In this document: piece by piece, positions 1 through 9,935 of the stretch
Layout of the letters: each line of letters begins with the position of its first letter
How positions within the stretch are numbered: the stretch's first letter is position 1
DNA from: Viridothelium virens
Taxonomy: Eukaryota > Ascomycota > Dothideomycetes > Trypetheliales > Trypetheliaceae
Length of the DNA: 64,000 nt
NCBI GenBank assembly: GCA_010094025.1
Contig: ML991823.1
Location: 1 to 64,000, forward strand
Direction: 5' to 3'
Made by a program: the position numbers and the translations under genes
Notes under the pieces: generated by a model
What the model was told of the DNA's origin: nothing
What the model saw: the letters and a program-made list of their open reading frames with translations, nothing else
The model's database searches: none

Positions 1-2443
1 ACCTTGTTGGTCCATGTTAACACCGCCTTAACATGGGCCAACATGGTCATAACAGTTGAACTGAGGTAACATTGTATTGATTACCTGTTGAGGAACCCCC
101 CAGCCGCCGTAAGGTAGGCGGAGTGGAAATGTGGGCTCTGTTGTCAAGTGTCTCGTAGGTGGGGTCCTGCGTGCTTCGGGTGTGCCTTTGACTGATAATC
201 ATGAGGACTCTCCCAAGCCTGCCGCCTAGTCCAATTTCTTTTGTAGTTTCTGTATGTTTTACAAGCCCTGGGAGATGCCATTGTTGTTTCGAAATTGGCG
301 ATACTGATTGAAAGGATTACTGGGTTCACTCCCCTGCCGGAGGGTCCCGTCTAACTATTGGGTTTTTGTTCAAGACCTGGTATTTGAGCTTCGCGAGATA
401 GCTTATGTCCTAATCTAGAACGCAGCACGATTAATGTAAGATTCCGTATCTGCATGCTTCGAAATTATTCCAGGAAGTCTTTCTCGAGACTAGCTGGGAA
501 TCCACATCGGACCCATTGAAGATACCTACGGACATTAACGAAATCGTAGAAGAAACAACGAATAGCATTTTAGGCTTCTTCAAGAATTGGGTCCCGGCTT
601 ATACTGCGTTGAATTTGCCTTGAGAAAGCAGGCGGCAAACTTAAGGACGCATGAGACGGCTCTTCGACATTCAAATACCCAGACAGCTTCACCGGGCGTT
701 CATCGGTTGAGACCCTCGACACAGATCTTTATACGATTGGCAATGTACGAGATTCTCTAACAGTATCTGTAGACATCCTTGACGTGGGAGCTTTTCGCAA
801 AAATTTGCAGAGACGTCAATAGAGCAACCGTGACTCTCATTACCTTGCTTGGCATTCTTGGCGTCCTTGGCATTCTTGACACCCTTTTCGGCTTGACTGA
901 ACTACTGCTCGCTGCGCCACTTCCTCACTGTGGTCTCTCTACCCAGCGCTGGAGCAAGGCTTGAGGAGACTCCAACGTCAGTTTTTGTTGAACTGGCTAT
1001 CCATGCATCAAAGGGTACGAGTTTGTCAGAGGCAATCAGGTATTTGGGGTCACTTGCCATCGTTTCGAAGAGCTCACCGTAGACTTTTGGACAACACATG
1101 CTATTTTGCGCCACAGCTCAGCTTGTTCACTGTCTCCCTGAGCTGTAAGTCCTGGTGGGAAACCTCTTGCGCGCGATAGCCACTCGACTGAGCTGAGCGA
1201 GTAAGCTATTAGGCGGCGACCGCATCTTGGACTAGCTTGTCTTACTCGGTACTTGTAGCCGACAAACAGAAATATTGGAGGTATTTAGGGAAGCATCTGG
1301 TGCATCTACTAATCGCTATCGGAACTAGCCGAGTGTATTGTGCGTTCGGCTATGCTCCTCGGAGATTATGCGGTCTGCACTACTGCCCAATGAGGCTTAG
1401 CTGTATCGGGTAGATTCTCAGCCTCCGTAAGCTGTCACGGTGAGGCGCGCCTTAAACGTAGACGTGCACGGACAATAAGCCCTTCATTACCACTGTCAAG
1501 AATTTTCTGATCAGTCAGCTTTTCTCGTTATTGCGCCAAGCCTGCAAATAACCTCCCTTTTTTGTTACATAGGTCGTGGCTGCCTCTCAAAGTTACAGTA
1601 GGTACTCAATCAGAGCTAATAGAGATTTCCTCGTGATATCGTGTAAGTTCGTGATAAGAAATTCGTAATGGCGGCAGTCTACTGTTTTCCGGAGGCATAA
1701 CATCAGCATCGTATCTCACTAACCAGTCCCTGCACGACCATCTCAAAGTTACACACGTCTCGAAGGTACATATTTGCCAAGCGATCCAATCTACTCAAGG
1801 CAGATTTCGGTGTTGAAAGCGAAGGGCAGGAGCCATTTGAAAAAGCAGCTGAGGAACGGATCATCACGTATGGTAAATACTGCCACACTCCAAGACTCTT
1901 AGCCTGTCTGAACCAACAGGGACTGAACAAATCACGGAGTATCTGTCACTGACTCAACTAGCTACCTAAGGTATAGTAATATGCTCTATGCACCAAGCGA
2001 TACGGGAGTCCGTGCCTAGCCCATGCCTACCTAGTCTGTGCCTCATCCATGCGCCGAGGAAGGGTCACATTCTGTAAAGCTGATTTGCGCCAAGAAACAC
2101 TGCCCCTACCTCCTACCTGCTGTATAGGATTCAATGTTTAGCCGAGGGCGTAGAAGGCATAAGGTCATGGGTCACATTGGAATTGGCTTGAAACCATGGT
2201 TCACCGTGCTATTTTTGGGCGCTAGTCGAGGGACAAATAGAGTCTGTGCCACCGATGGTACAGCTCAGTTCAGGTCCAGGTGATATAAGGGCAGTGAACT
2301 CTCCCACGAGCGCTGAATGCATTGAAGAATCTCCTCATTCCTCGCGACTTCCTTCCAGCTTCGCACTATCTCACTGTACTTTCTCGAGTCTCGAAATCTT
2401 CCTACCTGTGCTTCTCGCGACCTTCAATTCTTCAGTAGCCACC
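1..2443. other. Stretch without a convincing gene
   Basis: Only short ORFs are present and none resembles a known family. One open run on the plus strand around 470-622 reads like protein, with acidic and hydroxylated residues and the end NWVPAYTALNLP before a TGA. It has no obvious start or splice partner, so it may be a gene relic or chance. The last ~200 bp should hold the promoter and leader of the gene starting at 2444. I see no repeat or RNA gene here. Confidence 0.5.
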
Positions 2444-3091
2444 ATGAAGTTCTTCACCGCGCTGATCACGCTTGGCTTCGCAGCTCAGGCTCTGGCTCAG
2501 ATGACAACGCCTACTCAGGAGCAGGTCAGCCATCTTGGTTTTCGCAATTAGACGCGATCTCCACTAACGTCGCTTGCAGTGGGACGCCATCTCCTCTGAC
2601 CTCCAGAACTGGGCTGAAAGCATCCTCACTGACCCCAAAGTCGCCTCCATTGGTCAGGTCTTGGCGACAGACGTACCCGAGAGCGTATTGCAGAGCGGCC
2701 AGGACGTGAGTGGAGCCCGAAGTTCCTACTTTTATGCCGTCATGTGAAGACTAACCATGCTTTCACCGTACAGCTTTTAGCTACCGCCTCCTTCAGCTCT
2801 GCAATCCCCCTCTCCTACCTCACCGCTGCCCCAGTTGCTACCTCGGCCTCTTGGCTCACTTATCTCCCCAATGACGCCCGTTCTGACTTTCTCTCCATGG
2901 CATCGAGCATCGGGCTGACTGAACAGTCCATCCTCAACAAAGACCTCTCGAACACGGTTACGCCTACTGCGACTGCCGGAGGAGCTGCAACAAGCTCGCC
3001 TGCTTCAGGTAGTGGTGCGTCGGGGTTGCAGCTTGGGTGGCTTATGGGAGTCTGCGCTGGAGCCGTTGGGGTTGCTGCTGTATTGCTCTAA
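2444..3091 (+). CDS. Small secreted, probably GPI-anchored cell-surface protein
   Basis: Proposed exons are 2444-2524, 2580-2705 and 2774-3091, giving 174 aa. The two introns (55 and 68 nt) have GTCAGC/GCAG and GTGAGT/ACAG ends and keep the frame. The start MKFFTALITLGFAAQALA is a clear signal peptide. The mature part has a run of aromatic and acidic residues, then a Ser/Thr/Ala/Gly-rich stretch, and ends in a hydrophobic tail (about the last 20 residues, GLQLGWLMGVCAGAVGVAAV). A Ser/Gly-rich spacer followed by a hydrophobic C terminus is the usual GPI-anchor layout, so a plasma-membrane or cell-wall location is inferred. No catalytic domain was recognised. The start was chosen because it gives the signal peptide; a longer ORF begins at 2246 but its extra residues look like leader DNA. 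Confidence 0.75.
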
Positions 3092-3947
3092 GGGCTGAAA
3101 TGACGACGTGCCTTTTGAATTTGCTATTACTCTTGATACCAAGCTTATGAAGATAAGAGAATGACTTTTGCATTGCTTTGCTAAACCAATTAAAATTACA
3201 CCTACCTATCTTGCACCTGGTCCGATTAGAGACTCTCGACTGTTGCAGTTCGAGTTAAGAGGCTTTAGCAATGGCGTTAGCTCACGGTTCATATTACCCT
3301 AAGGATTTTTCCTAGCCATGCGAGGCAGACATTAGACTACGTAGTACTGTAACTGTAGTCGGCTTTCTTACGTCTTTGTGTGGACATTGTAGTGAGCTCT
3401 TGCATGATGAAAATGTATAGTCTCCGTAGATTCTATTGGGATAATCCGTCTAGTAATTCTAAAGTAATACTAGATCGAGTTTGCTCGATCAGTGCGCCAA
3501 CCACCTCCATTCCTGGCAATTATTGGTGTATTGATGGTGGCCGCAGCCTGAATCGGCGCGGAAGAGAAGTTGGCCCGACGTGCCGATACAATGACGTACA
3601 TGACTGGGAGTTGCCATCGCAATCATCAATCGCATCGATTTTCTGAGATCGAATTGTGAGATCGGATTTCGGGCCATGTGCTTCCCCTGCCATGGCATGG
3701 GTTTAATATGCAGTTACTCCTGCATCAGAAGTCTGTAGCTCTTTCATCACCTTCAAGAATTCCCTCTAGTTTCCGGTTGCCATCCCCCCCAAGTCTTTTC
3801 TCGTCTCATTCCTCACCAACTCACATCTCGCATCTCATTCCACTCTCTGGACCTCTTGATCGCATCTCAAGCTAGCACTCTTCCTCCTCCCATCCCTCGC
3901 TTTCTTCACATAGTGTACTACTATCAGACCACCTGATTCCTTCCACC
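3092..3947. other. Intergenic region
   Basis: 856 bp between two plus-strand genes. It should contain the terminator of the GPI-type gene and the promoter of the membrane protein at 3948. The last 150 bp before the ATG are rich in pyrimidine runs (CT-rich), as in many fungal core promoters. No gene or repeat is seen. Confidence 0.5.
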
Positions 3948-4951
3948 ATGGGCGTATCCCACAGCACAGCGCGCTATCTTGCGCCCGCTTCCTTCCTCTA
4001 TGACTTCGCCCTACAACAATACGGCATCTTTTCCTCACCTTCCATGAAGGACATCCATGATGCCAACTTAGCCTTCTGGTCGCCCCAGCCATTCTTCATT
4101 GCTGGTTTTTTCTTCCCTCAACAACTCTTCCAGCTTGCGTGGCTGTATCGGTTGTGGAAGCTGGATTCACGTAAAGGTGGTAAAGAGGAGGAAGAGGCTA
4201 AGATGATCACGGATTACGTGCCGTTTTATGTGCTGGGAAATATCTGTATTGGAAGTAGGTTTTCCCCCTTTACACTTTCCCGTTCACCATCTTATCTTGC
4301 TCCCTGAGCTTTCCCCGTCATAAGAGATACCATCTGCTAACCCTCTCCCCCAGCATGGATGTTCTTCTGGAATTCCAACCGCCTTGAGCTCTCCAACATC
4401 TTCGTTATCGTCAACAGCCTCTCCCAACTCTTCTACGTCTTTACTAGCCTCCCCCAACCGATGAACACACGCTCTCCCTCTAATTTCCTCACACATGTTG
4501 TCGCCAAAACCTTCGCAGGCATTGGCGTCCTCGATCTCCTCCATAACACCTCCGTTGCCTATTACGTTGGACAATCCCCATCGACTTTGGTCAAAGTGTT
4601 GACAGGCCTTGGGTTCGGCGCACTCGCAATGGCACCCACCACCGACTGGATCTTCGGGGGCTGTCTGGTGTACGACTTGATCGCCCTGTCGGTTGGACAG
4701 AGCCAGTGGGCTGCATCAGGTGGAATCGGGTCAGACCGAGGGTGGAGTACTTTGTTGGGTATTTACGCCGTGGGAACTGCAGCGATTGTAGGAATCAGGA
4801 ATTGGTTTAGGTAGGGTGAGGCCTCATGGAGAATGCGCGGTGATTGGGATGTGCTAACATATGGCGTAGGCCACCATACAAGACTGAGAAGCCTGCGGAG
4901 TACGAGCAGCTGGATCAGCAGAAGGATGCAGAAGATGGGTTGGCATATTGA
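3948..4951 (+). CDS. Unknown multi-pass membrane protein
   Basis: Exons 3948-4254, 4354-4810 and 4870-4951 (GTAGGT/CCAG and GTAGGG/GTAG introns) give 281 aa. The protein has several hydrophobic segments: around the FFIAGFFFPQQLFQLAWLY stretch, a YVLGNICIG segment continuing across intron 1, a segment near NIFVIVNSLSQLFYVF, and two more towards the end. It finishes in a short acidic, hydrophilic tail (EYEQLDQQKDAEDG). If intron 2 is retained the protein simply stops four bases after the exon end, so the tail is optional. The pattern suggests an integral membrane protein conserved in filamentous fungi, but I do not recognise the family and assign no function. Confidence 0.75.
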
Positions 4952-5903
4952 GCATGACAGAAGTTCGTCGCCTAATGCAGATATCTGCGATCGCCATTGT
5001 AAAATGACATCTCAACTTTCACTGAGCAAAATGTAAGAAGAAGTTCCATTATCACGTTTAGTTCGTGACTCTTTCGGTCATATGATGAATATCGCCTCGA
5101 TAAACCCATATCATTGGCCGAGTCTAACAACGTCTACTGAGCTAGGCGCTCCAGTCTCCAAGTCACCAGGCGACCACGTTGCTCTCCCAAGGTTAGGTTG
5201 CTTTACTCCCCGGCCCCTTCAACGCGTGAAAAATACCACCACTGCATTCATTAGATCAAGGAAGCTTTTTGGCTGTCAGAGCTCAATCTGGAGCTAAAGG
5301 AGAGAGAAGTAAGGAATAACCGGAGTTTCTTCTATTCCGGTCGTCTGGTGTTTCATCACAACTGCGCCGCTGGCTTACGTAAATGACACAGCCTAGGTAC
5401 CTAACCTAAGGTACTCTGCCTCTACGAGTTGGAGATAGGTGACCGATTCTGACACCTTTGCACGTCCGCTTGCATTTGCGCTTGCACCTGCGCATGCATC
5501 TCCGTGTTCCGAACCAATATTTTCGAATTTCGCTGGGGAGCTCTTAAACCTGTGGGAGTGAAATACCAACTTTTCATTCTCCGCTCATACGTCTTATGCA
5601 AATGCGCCGTGATGGCAAATGCGAGAACAAGGACAGTAGAAACTCGGACTGGATGGAATGCGCATTTCAGACCAAGTGGAATAGTCATGAGGCAGAGAAA
5701 GCCTTGTCTTGACAGCCTGTGTATAAGCGATCGAAGGGGCAGCGCATGAGACGTTGAATTTTATCCGCAGATGTTCTTAATTCCGAGTTTGCACGGGTTG
5801 GCGGAAGTACTCCAGTGCTGCAGTCGGACTCGTACGGTATGATCTGCTTATAGTCGCCGTCGATAGAATCTATATTCACATTATTCATTAGGTGTGTTTT
5901 CGC
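4952..5903. other. Intergenic region between convergent genes
   Basis: 952 bp lying between the 3' ends of the membrane-protein gene (+) and the MFS gene (-). Short ORFs here have no recognisable domain. No repeat was seen. Confidence 0.5.
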
Positions 5904-7682
5904 TCATCGCTTTCTTCCCCCGCTTGTCCCCACTCCTCTAAACGCTCCAGCAACTACGCCCATTGCTACCAGAGCCAAGCCTACACTGAACCATCCCGCG
6001 GTCCTCAATCCCCTCCAGAACGCCTCATCCAGCTCTATCCCGTGGTACGTTCCCACCACGCTGACCCCCTCAGCCCTTGCCTTTCTCTCTACCGCCGTTT
6101 GCAATGCCGTTGCGACCGCTAACCAAATCGCCCTCCCAACTTCTCTCACAGCGTTGATCATCGCGCCCCCAAGTGCCTGATCCTCCTGCGGCAGACTCTG
6201 AGCTGTGAATAGCATGAGAACCGGCTGCAGGGTGTCCGCCCCGGCGGCACTGAGGCACATAGCTGGGAAGCCAAAGGCCCAGTATGTCTGTACGCCGCTT
6301 AGGCCTCGTGCAGGTCCGGGATTGGATGCGAAAAGGGCATTGGCAATGGCCACGCCGAGGGTGGAAAAAAGAAGAAGAGTAGTGCCTGGCACGAGAGACA
6401 GGATATAGGCTGTGAGGATAACAATGGGGATACCGGTGGCACCAGCGGGTATGAAGCGGAGGGTGGTCTCGAGCGGGGATAGATGCAGGTATGATTGGAA
6501 GTAATAGGTAGTGTAGATAAGGTAGTTGTTGAAGGCGGAGTAGAAAAGGGCCATGATAAGCATGGCGGCAGCGAAGCGATGGTTCTTGAAGACAGAGACT
6601 TTGATGAGTGGGCGTCCAACAAGAAGGGTACCGGCTGAGGTCGCAGGTGAGCAGTGCTTTTCGAGGTACCGTTGCCACAGGACAAAAATAGCAACGATGA
6701 CAAGGGAGATGACGATAAGGGTGGGGATCCAGGGAGTGCTCCATCCGACAATATTGCCTTCGGTGAGGGCGAAAAGGAGGGCGAGGAGACCAACAGTGAT
6801 TAGTGTGCCTCCGATCCAATCGACTGCGCCTTTAGCGTTGGCTTCGGGGGATACTGTTGACGGTCGAGGAATGAGGAAAGAAGCTGCAGCGGTGACGATG
6901 GCTGCAAACACAGCAAGTATCCAGAAGATCCATTTCCAACCGGCGAATTGCCCTACAAAGCCACCTAACAAGTTTCCAACAACCGCTCCCGTAGGTACGC
7001 CAGCTGCGTAAAACGAAAATGCATAGTTTCTGCTCTTCCCTACCCTGAAGGTCACTCCCAAAATGCCAATGGCAGTCGGCACGTTAGCAGCCGCACCAAG
7101 GCCCTGAAGGCCTCTGAAAATATCGAAAGCAATCTCGTTTGGAGCAAAGGGGATGATAATCGTGATGATAGTCACCCAAACGGAGCCCCAGATGAAGATC
7201 AGACGTTTACCGTAGACATCAGCGAGACGACCCCACAGAAGGAGGAAACAGCCGAAAGTCAAGGAATAGGAAGAGACGATCCATTGTTGGCGAGCCAGGG
7301 GAATTGAGAGATCTGAGCTGATAGTAGGCAGTACAATTACGACAGCCTGAACTGAGAGCGTCTGCACATGACGATATCAGCATGCTAGATGATGAGGATT
7401 ATGTAAAAATGAGAGTAATCATTCAAGTCATACATTAAGAAATGCGGCGCCACACAAAGTCAGAACCAGAAGGATGGCATTTGACTTGGAAATGGGAGCA
7501 TTCTGGGATTGATGCTCATGGGAGCTGGTGATGTGTTGAACTGGCTGTTCTTCATCTGGTTTTCCCTCCTCAGGAACTTGCTGGCTCGAGCCTTTGTCTT
7601 TGGTCAGGGTTGTGACGGTCATGGCACCTCTGGGTCTTTTTTCAGCCGGCTTTACTGTCAGTCCTTGCGTTTCGCTCCCCAT
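5904..7682 (-). CDS. MFS drug/ion exporter, DHA (ATR1/AMF1-like) type
   Basis: Exons on the minus strand are 7434-7682 and 5904-7361 (GTATGA donor, TGCAG acceptor), giving 569 aa. After an ~60-residue hydrophilic N terminus come about 14 membrane segments. The first helix runs across the intron (FLN joined to TLSVQAVVIVLP). The loop after helix 2 carries the major-facilitator signature GRLADVYGKR, and a GAVVGNLLGG stretch matches antiporter motif C position. The sequence QQWIVSSYSLTFGCFLLLWG is typical of the fungal ATR1/AMF1 group of proton-driven exporters, some of which move ammonium, boron or drugs. The substrate cannot be told from sequence. It is divergent from the dehydrogenase at 8523, with 840 bp between the starts, so shared control is possible. 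Confidence 0.88.
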
Positions 7683-8522
7683 CCCAGTCAGAATGGCATC
7701 GGGTTAAGAAATTAAAGTCTGATTGGAACTCCGAATCATTGTCAGTCCGTGTTGTTTGGGAAGTTGGAGGGTGACCAGAGGTAGCTAGCTGTGCTGCAGC
7801 GGTCAGGCCGCCAGCATGACCGACCAAGGCCATGTTGTTTATCGAGTAGTGTGGGTCAATCTTCGGTTCTGTGTTTTGATCACGGTGATTGTGTTAACGA
7901 TGTGAGTCACAGTGGGAGGATGAGGTGTGGATCGTGGGTTGTGGATTGTGTTGCAGTCAAAACGGAACAAATGGAAGACCGTGGAAATCCTCCGCGGCAA
8001 GCAAGGCTTCTGACCTTACCCCTTACCGTACTCTACTCTACTCTACAGTACTCACCCGGCCACGGCTACCACCGCCACCACGTCCAGCACTGGGAATATC
8101 CTGAAAAAACCGCCTTGAGTCGCGCGATAATTCGATCTCAAGATTTTCGCATGATCGTACAGCGTTTTTCCATGGCTCACGCGTGGCCGGACATGGGGGC
8201 TGCCCGGTCAACACCAAGCCAAGTCCTCTTAGATTCCTAAATCGGAATTAGATGGACCCCAATAGCTCCGCAATGATTTCATCACCGGATCTATCTAACG
8301 GTACCTGCAGACAAGCTCCGTGCCAGAGAGATACGAGGCAATGATATTCCTCGGAAACCGTTAAGCAATGAGGTACACCTTTTTTCACAAAATCACTTCC
8401 TTTTTCGCATCCAGGCACTGTCTAGGTATCGTTCAGACCCTCTCTTCCAATCTTCAGATAAAGTCTCCATCGATTCTCAAGGGCCTTCTGTCATAATTTC
8501 TCATCCCCTACATTCATCGACA
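7683..8522. promoter_or_regulatory. Divergent promoter between MFS exporter and dehydrogenase
   Basis: 840 bp between two divergent start codons. It contains a short direct repeat of CTACT near 8032-8047 and several CGG/CCG-rich spots, for example CTCCGCGG near 7989, of the kind bound by zinc-cluster regulators. These sites are only suggestive. Immediately before the dehydrogenase ATG the DNA is pyrimidine-rich. Confidence 0.4.
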
Positions 8523-9359
8523 ATGTCTGGCTTTCTTTACAAAAAAGTCCTCATCTTTGGTGCGACCTCCGGCATCGGCGCTGCCATGGCCGAGCGCTTC
8601 CTCGAAAACAACATCAGTGTCATTATCACTGGCCGTCGCAAAGAAAATCTCGATACCTTCGTCTCCAAATATTCGAGCAGTCGCAGCAGCAGCGCTACAA
8701 TTACTGCCCACGTCTTCGATGTCAACGACCGCACCACCGTTCCCTCTTTTGTTTCCCAAATCACGCGTGAGCACCCCGACCTCGACTGCGTCTTCTTGAA
8801 CTCCGGCATGCAGCGCTCATTTAACTTCGCCAACCCCACCTCGGTCGACTTCAACCTGCTGGAATCTGAGCTCGACACTAACTATACCTCCTTTGTCCGC
8901 CTCACCCTCGCCTTCACTCCGTTCCTGCAGCAGCAATCAACCCCGACCGCCCTCATCTACACTTCATCCGGTCTGGCCCTCGCCCCCAGCCAGCGTTGTC
9001 CAAATTATTGCGCTACAAAAGCCGCCATGCACTCCTGGTTGCTCGTGCTGCGCGACCAGCTCGCTGCGCCGCCATCTCCCGCGCATCCGATCAATGTTAT
9101 CGAGCTCTTCCCGCCAGCAGTGCAGACCGAACTGCATGATGCCAAGCACCAGCCGGATATCAAAGATGGCGGGAAGATGGGGATGCCGCTGGCGGAGTTT
9201 GTGGACGAGACGTGGTCACAGCTGAGTGCGGGGAAGGATCAGATCCCTGTGGGGATGAGTAAGAGTCACTTTGAGCGGGATGGAAAAGAAGGCTGGGAAG
9301 TACAGAGACAGAACATCTATCGGGCCATGGCGGAAGGGATGAGGAAGGCGGGGCTGTGA
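8523..9359 (+). CDS. Short-chain dehydrogenase/reductase (DltE-like)
   Basis: A single-exon gene of 278 aa. The Rossmann fold starts at once: the cofactor motif GATSGIG is at residues 13-19, followed by TGRRKENL, whose two arginines suggest NADP(H). NSG at about 93-95 replaces the usual NNAG. The catalytic set is Ser148/149 (YTSSG), Tyr162 and Lys166 (YCATK). The rest (PPAVQTEL) fits the classical SDR substrate loop. Close relatives are soluble oxidoreductases of unknown substrate, often annotated DltE. It is divergent from an MFS exporter, an arrangement often seen in small detoxification or metabolite modules, but no biosynthetic core enzyme is nearby. Confidence 0.9.
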   Translation: MSGFLYKKVLIFGATSGIGAAMAERFLENNISVIITGRRKENLDTFVSKYSSSRSSSATITAHVFDVNDRTTVPSFVSQITREHPDLDCVFLNSGMQRSFNFANPTSVDFNLLESELDTNYTSFVRLTLAFTPFLQQQSTPTALIYTSSGLALAPSQRCPNYCATKAAMHSWLLVLRDQLAAPPSPAHPINVIELFPPAVQTELHDAKHQPDIKDGGKMGMPLAEFVDETWSQLSAGKDQIPVGMSKSHFERDGKEGWEVQRQNIYRAMAEGMRKAGL

Positions 9360-9935
9360 GGACCGGAGGAGAATGGAGCAAGGCTTGAGGATACTGAACG
9401 TGGCCCAAGTCCTGGCTCGCAGCGATTCAAAAGAATAGACATAGGACATCCTACTCTATAGACGGCTCTGTTGACTGGCACTTTCTTTTCTCTTGTATTG
9501 AATCTTCCGGTGCCTGGTTTAAAGCCAACGCCTCACCACATCCTCGTGGATGGGCCTCGACATATGAAAGGGTGAAATCATCGCACAAGGCGGTCCTCAG
9601 CTGAATTCTGGTGACCCTTGTGTTTTAACGCACCCTAGAGAGGACAATGGTGAAATAACAATCACAAGGAAACCTAGTAGTTTCCTTGGATATGATAAAA
9701 ATTTATCGCTCAAGCCATGTACATATCTACATCTACCTCAGGGAGGGGTATCGAAAATTCAGAGCAACATAAACTCCGGTCCTTCCTTCTGCCGTGTCAC
9801 CCAACAACTACCCTATCGTATAGACAAGAGAGGAATTTCTAAGAAGGCAGCATGGACTGAGCTAATCGGAAAGAGAACCTGCTAGCCCCGTCACAGCTAC
9901 TCAAACTTCAAATCAACCTTACCACCACAGTCACC
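9360..9935. other. Intergenic region between convergent genes
   Basis: 576 bp holding the terminators of the dehydrogenase (+) and of the remodeller (-). No gene or repeat is seen. Confidence 0.5.

Noticed and set aside
6070-6819. 249-codon ORF and other long ORFs opposite or inside the MFS gene
   Set aside because: They are other-frame reads of the clearly coding MFS exon, with no domain of their own.
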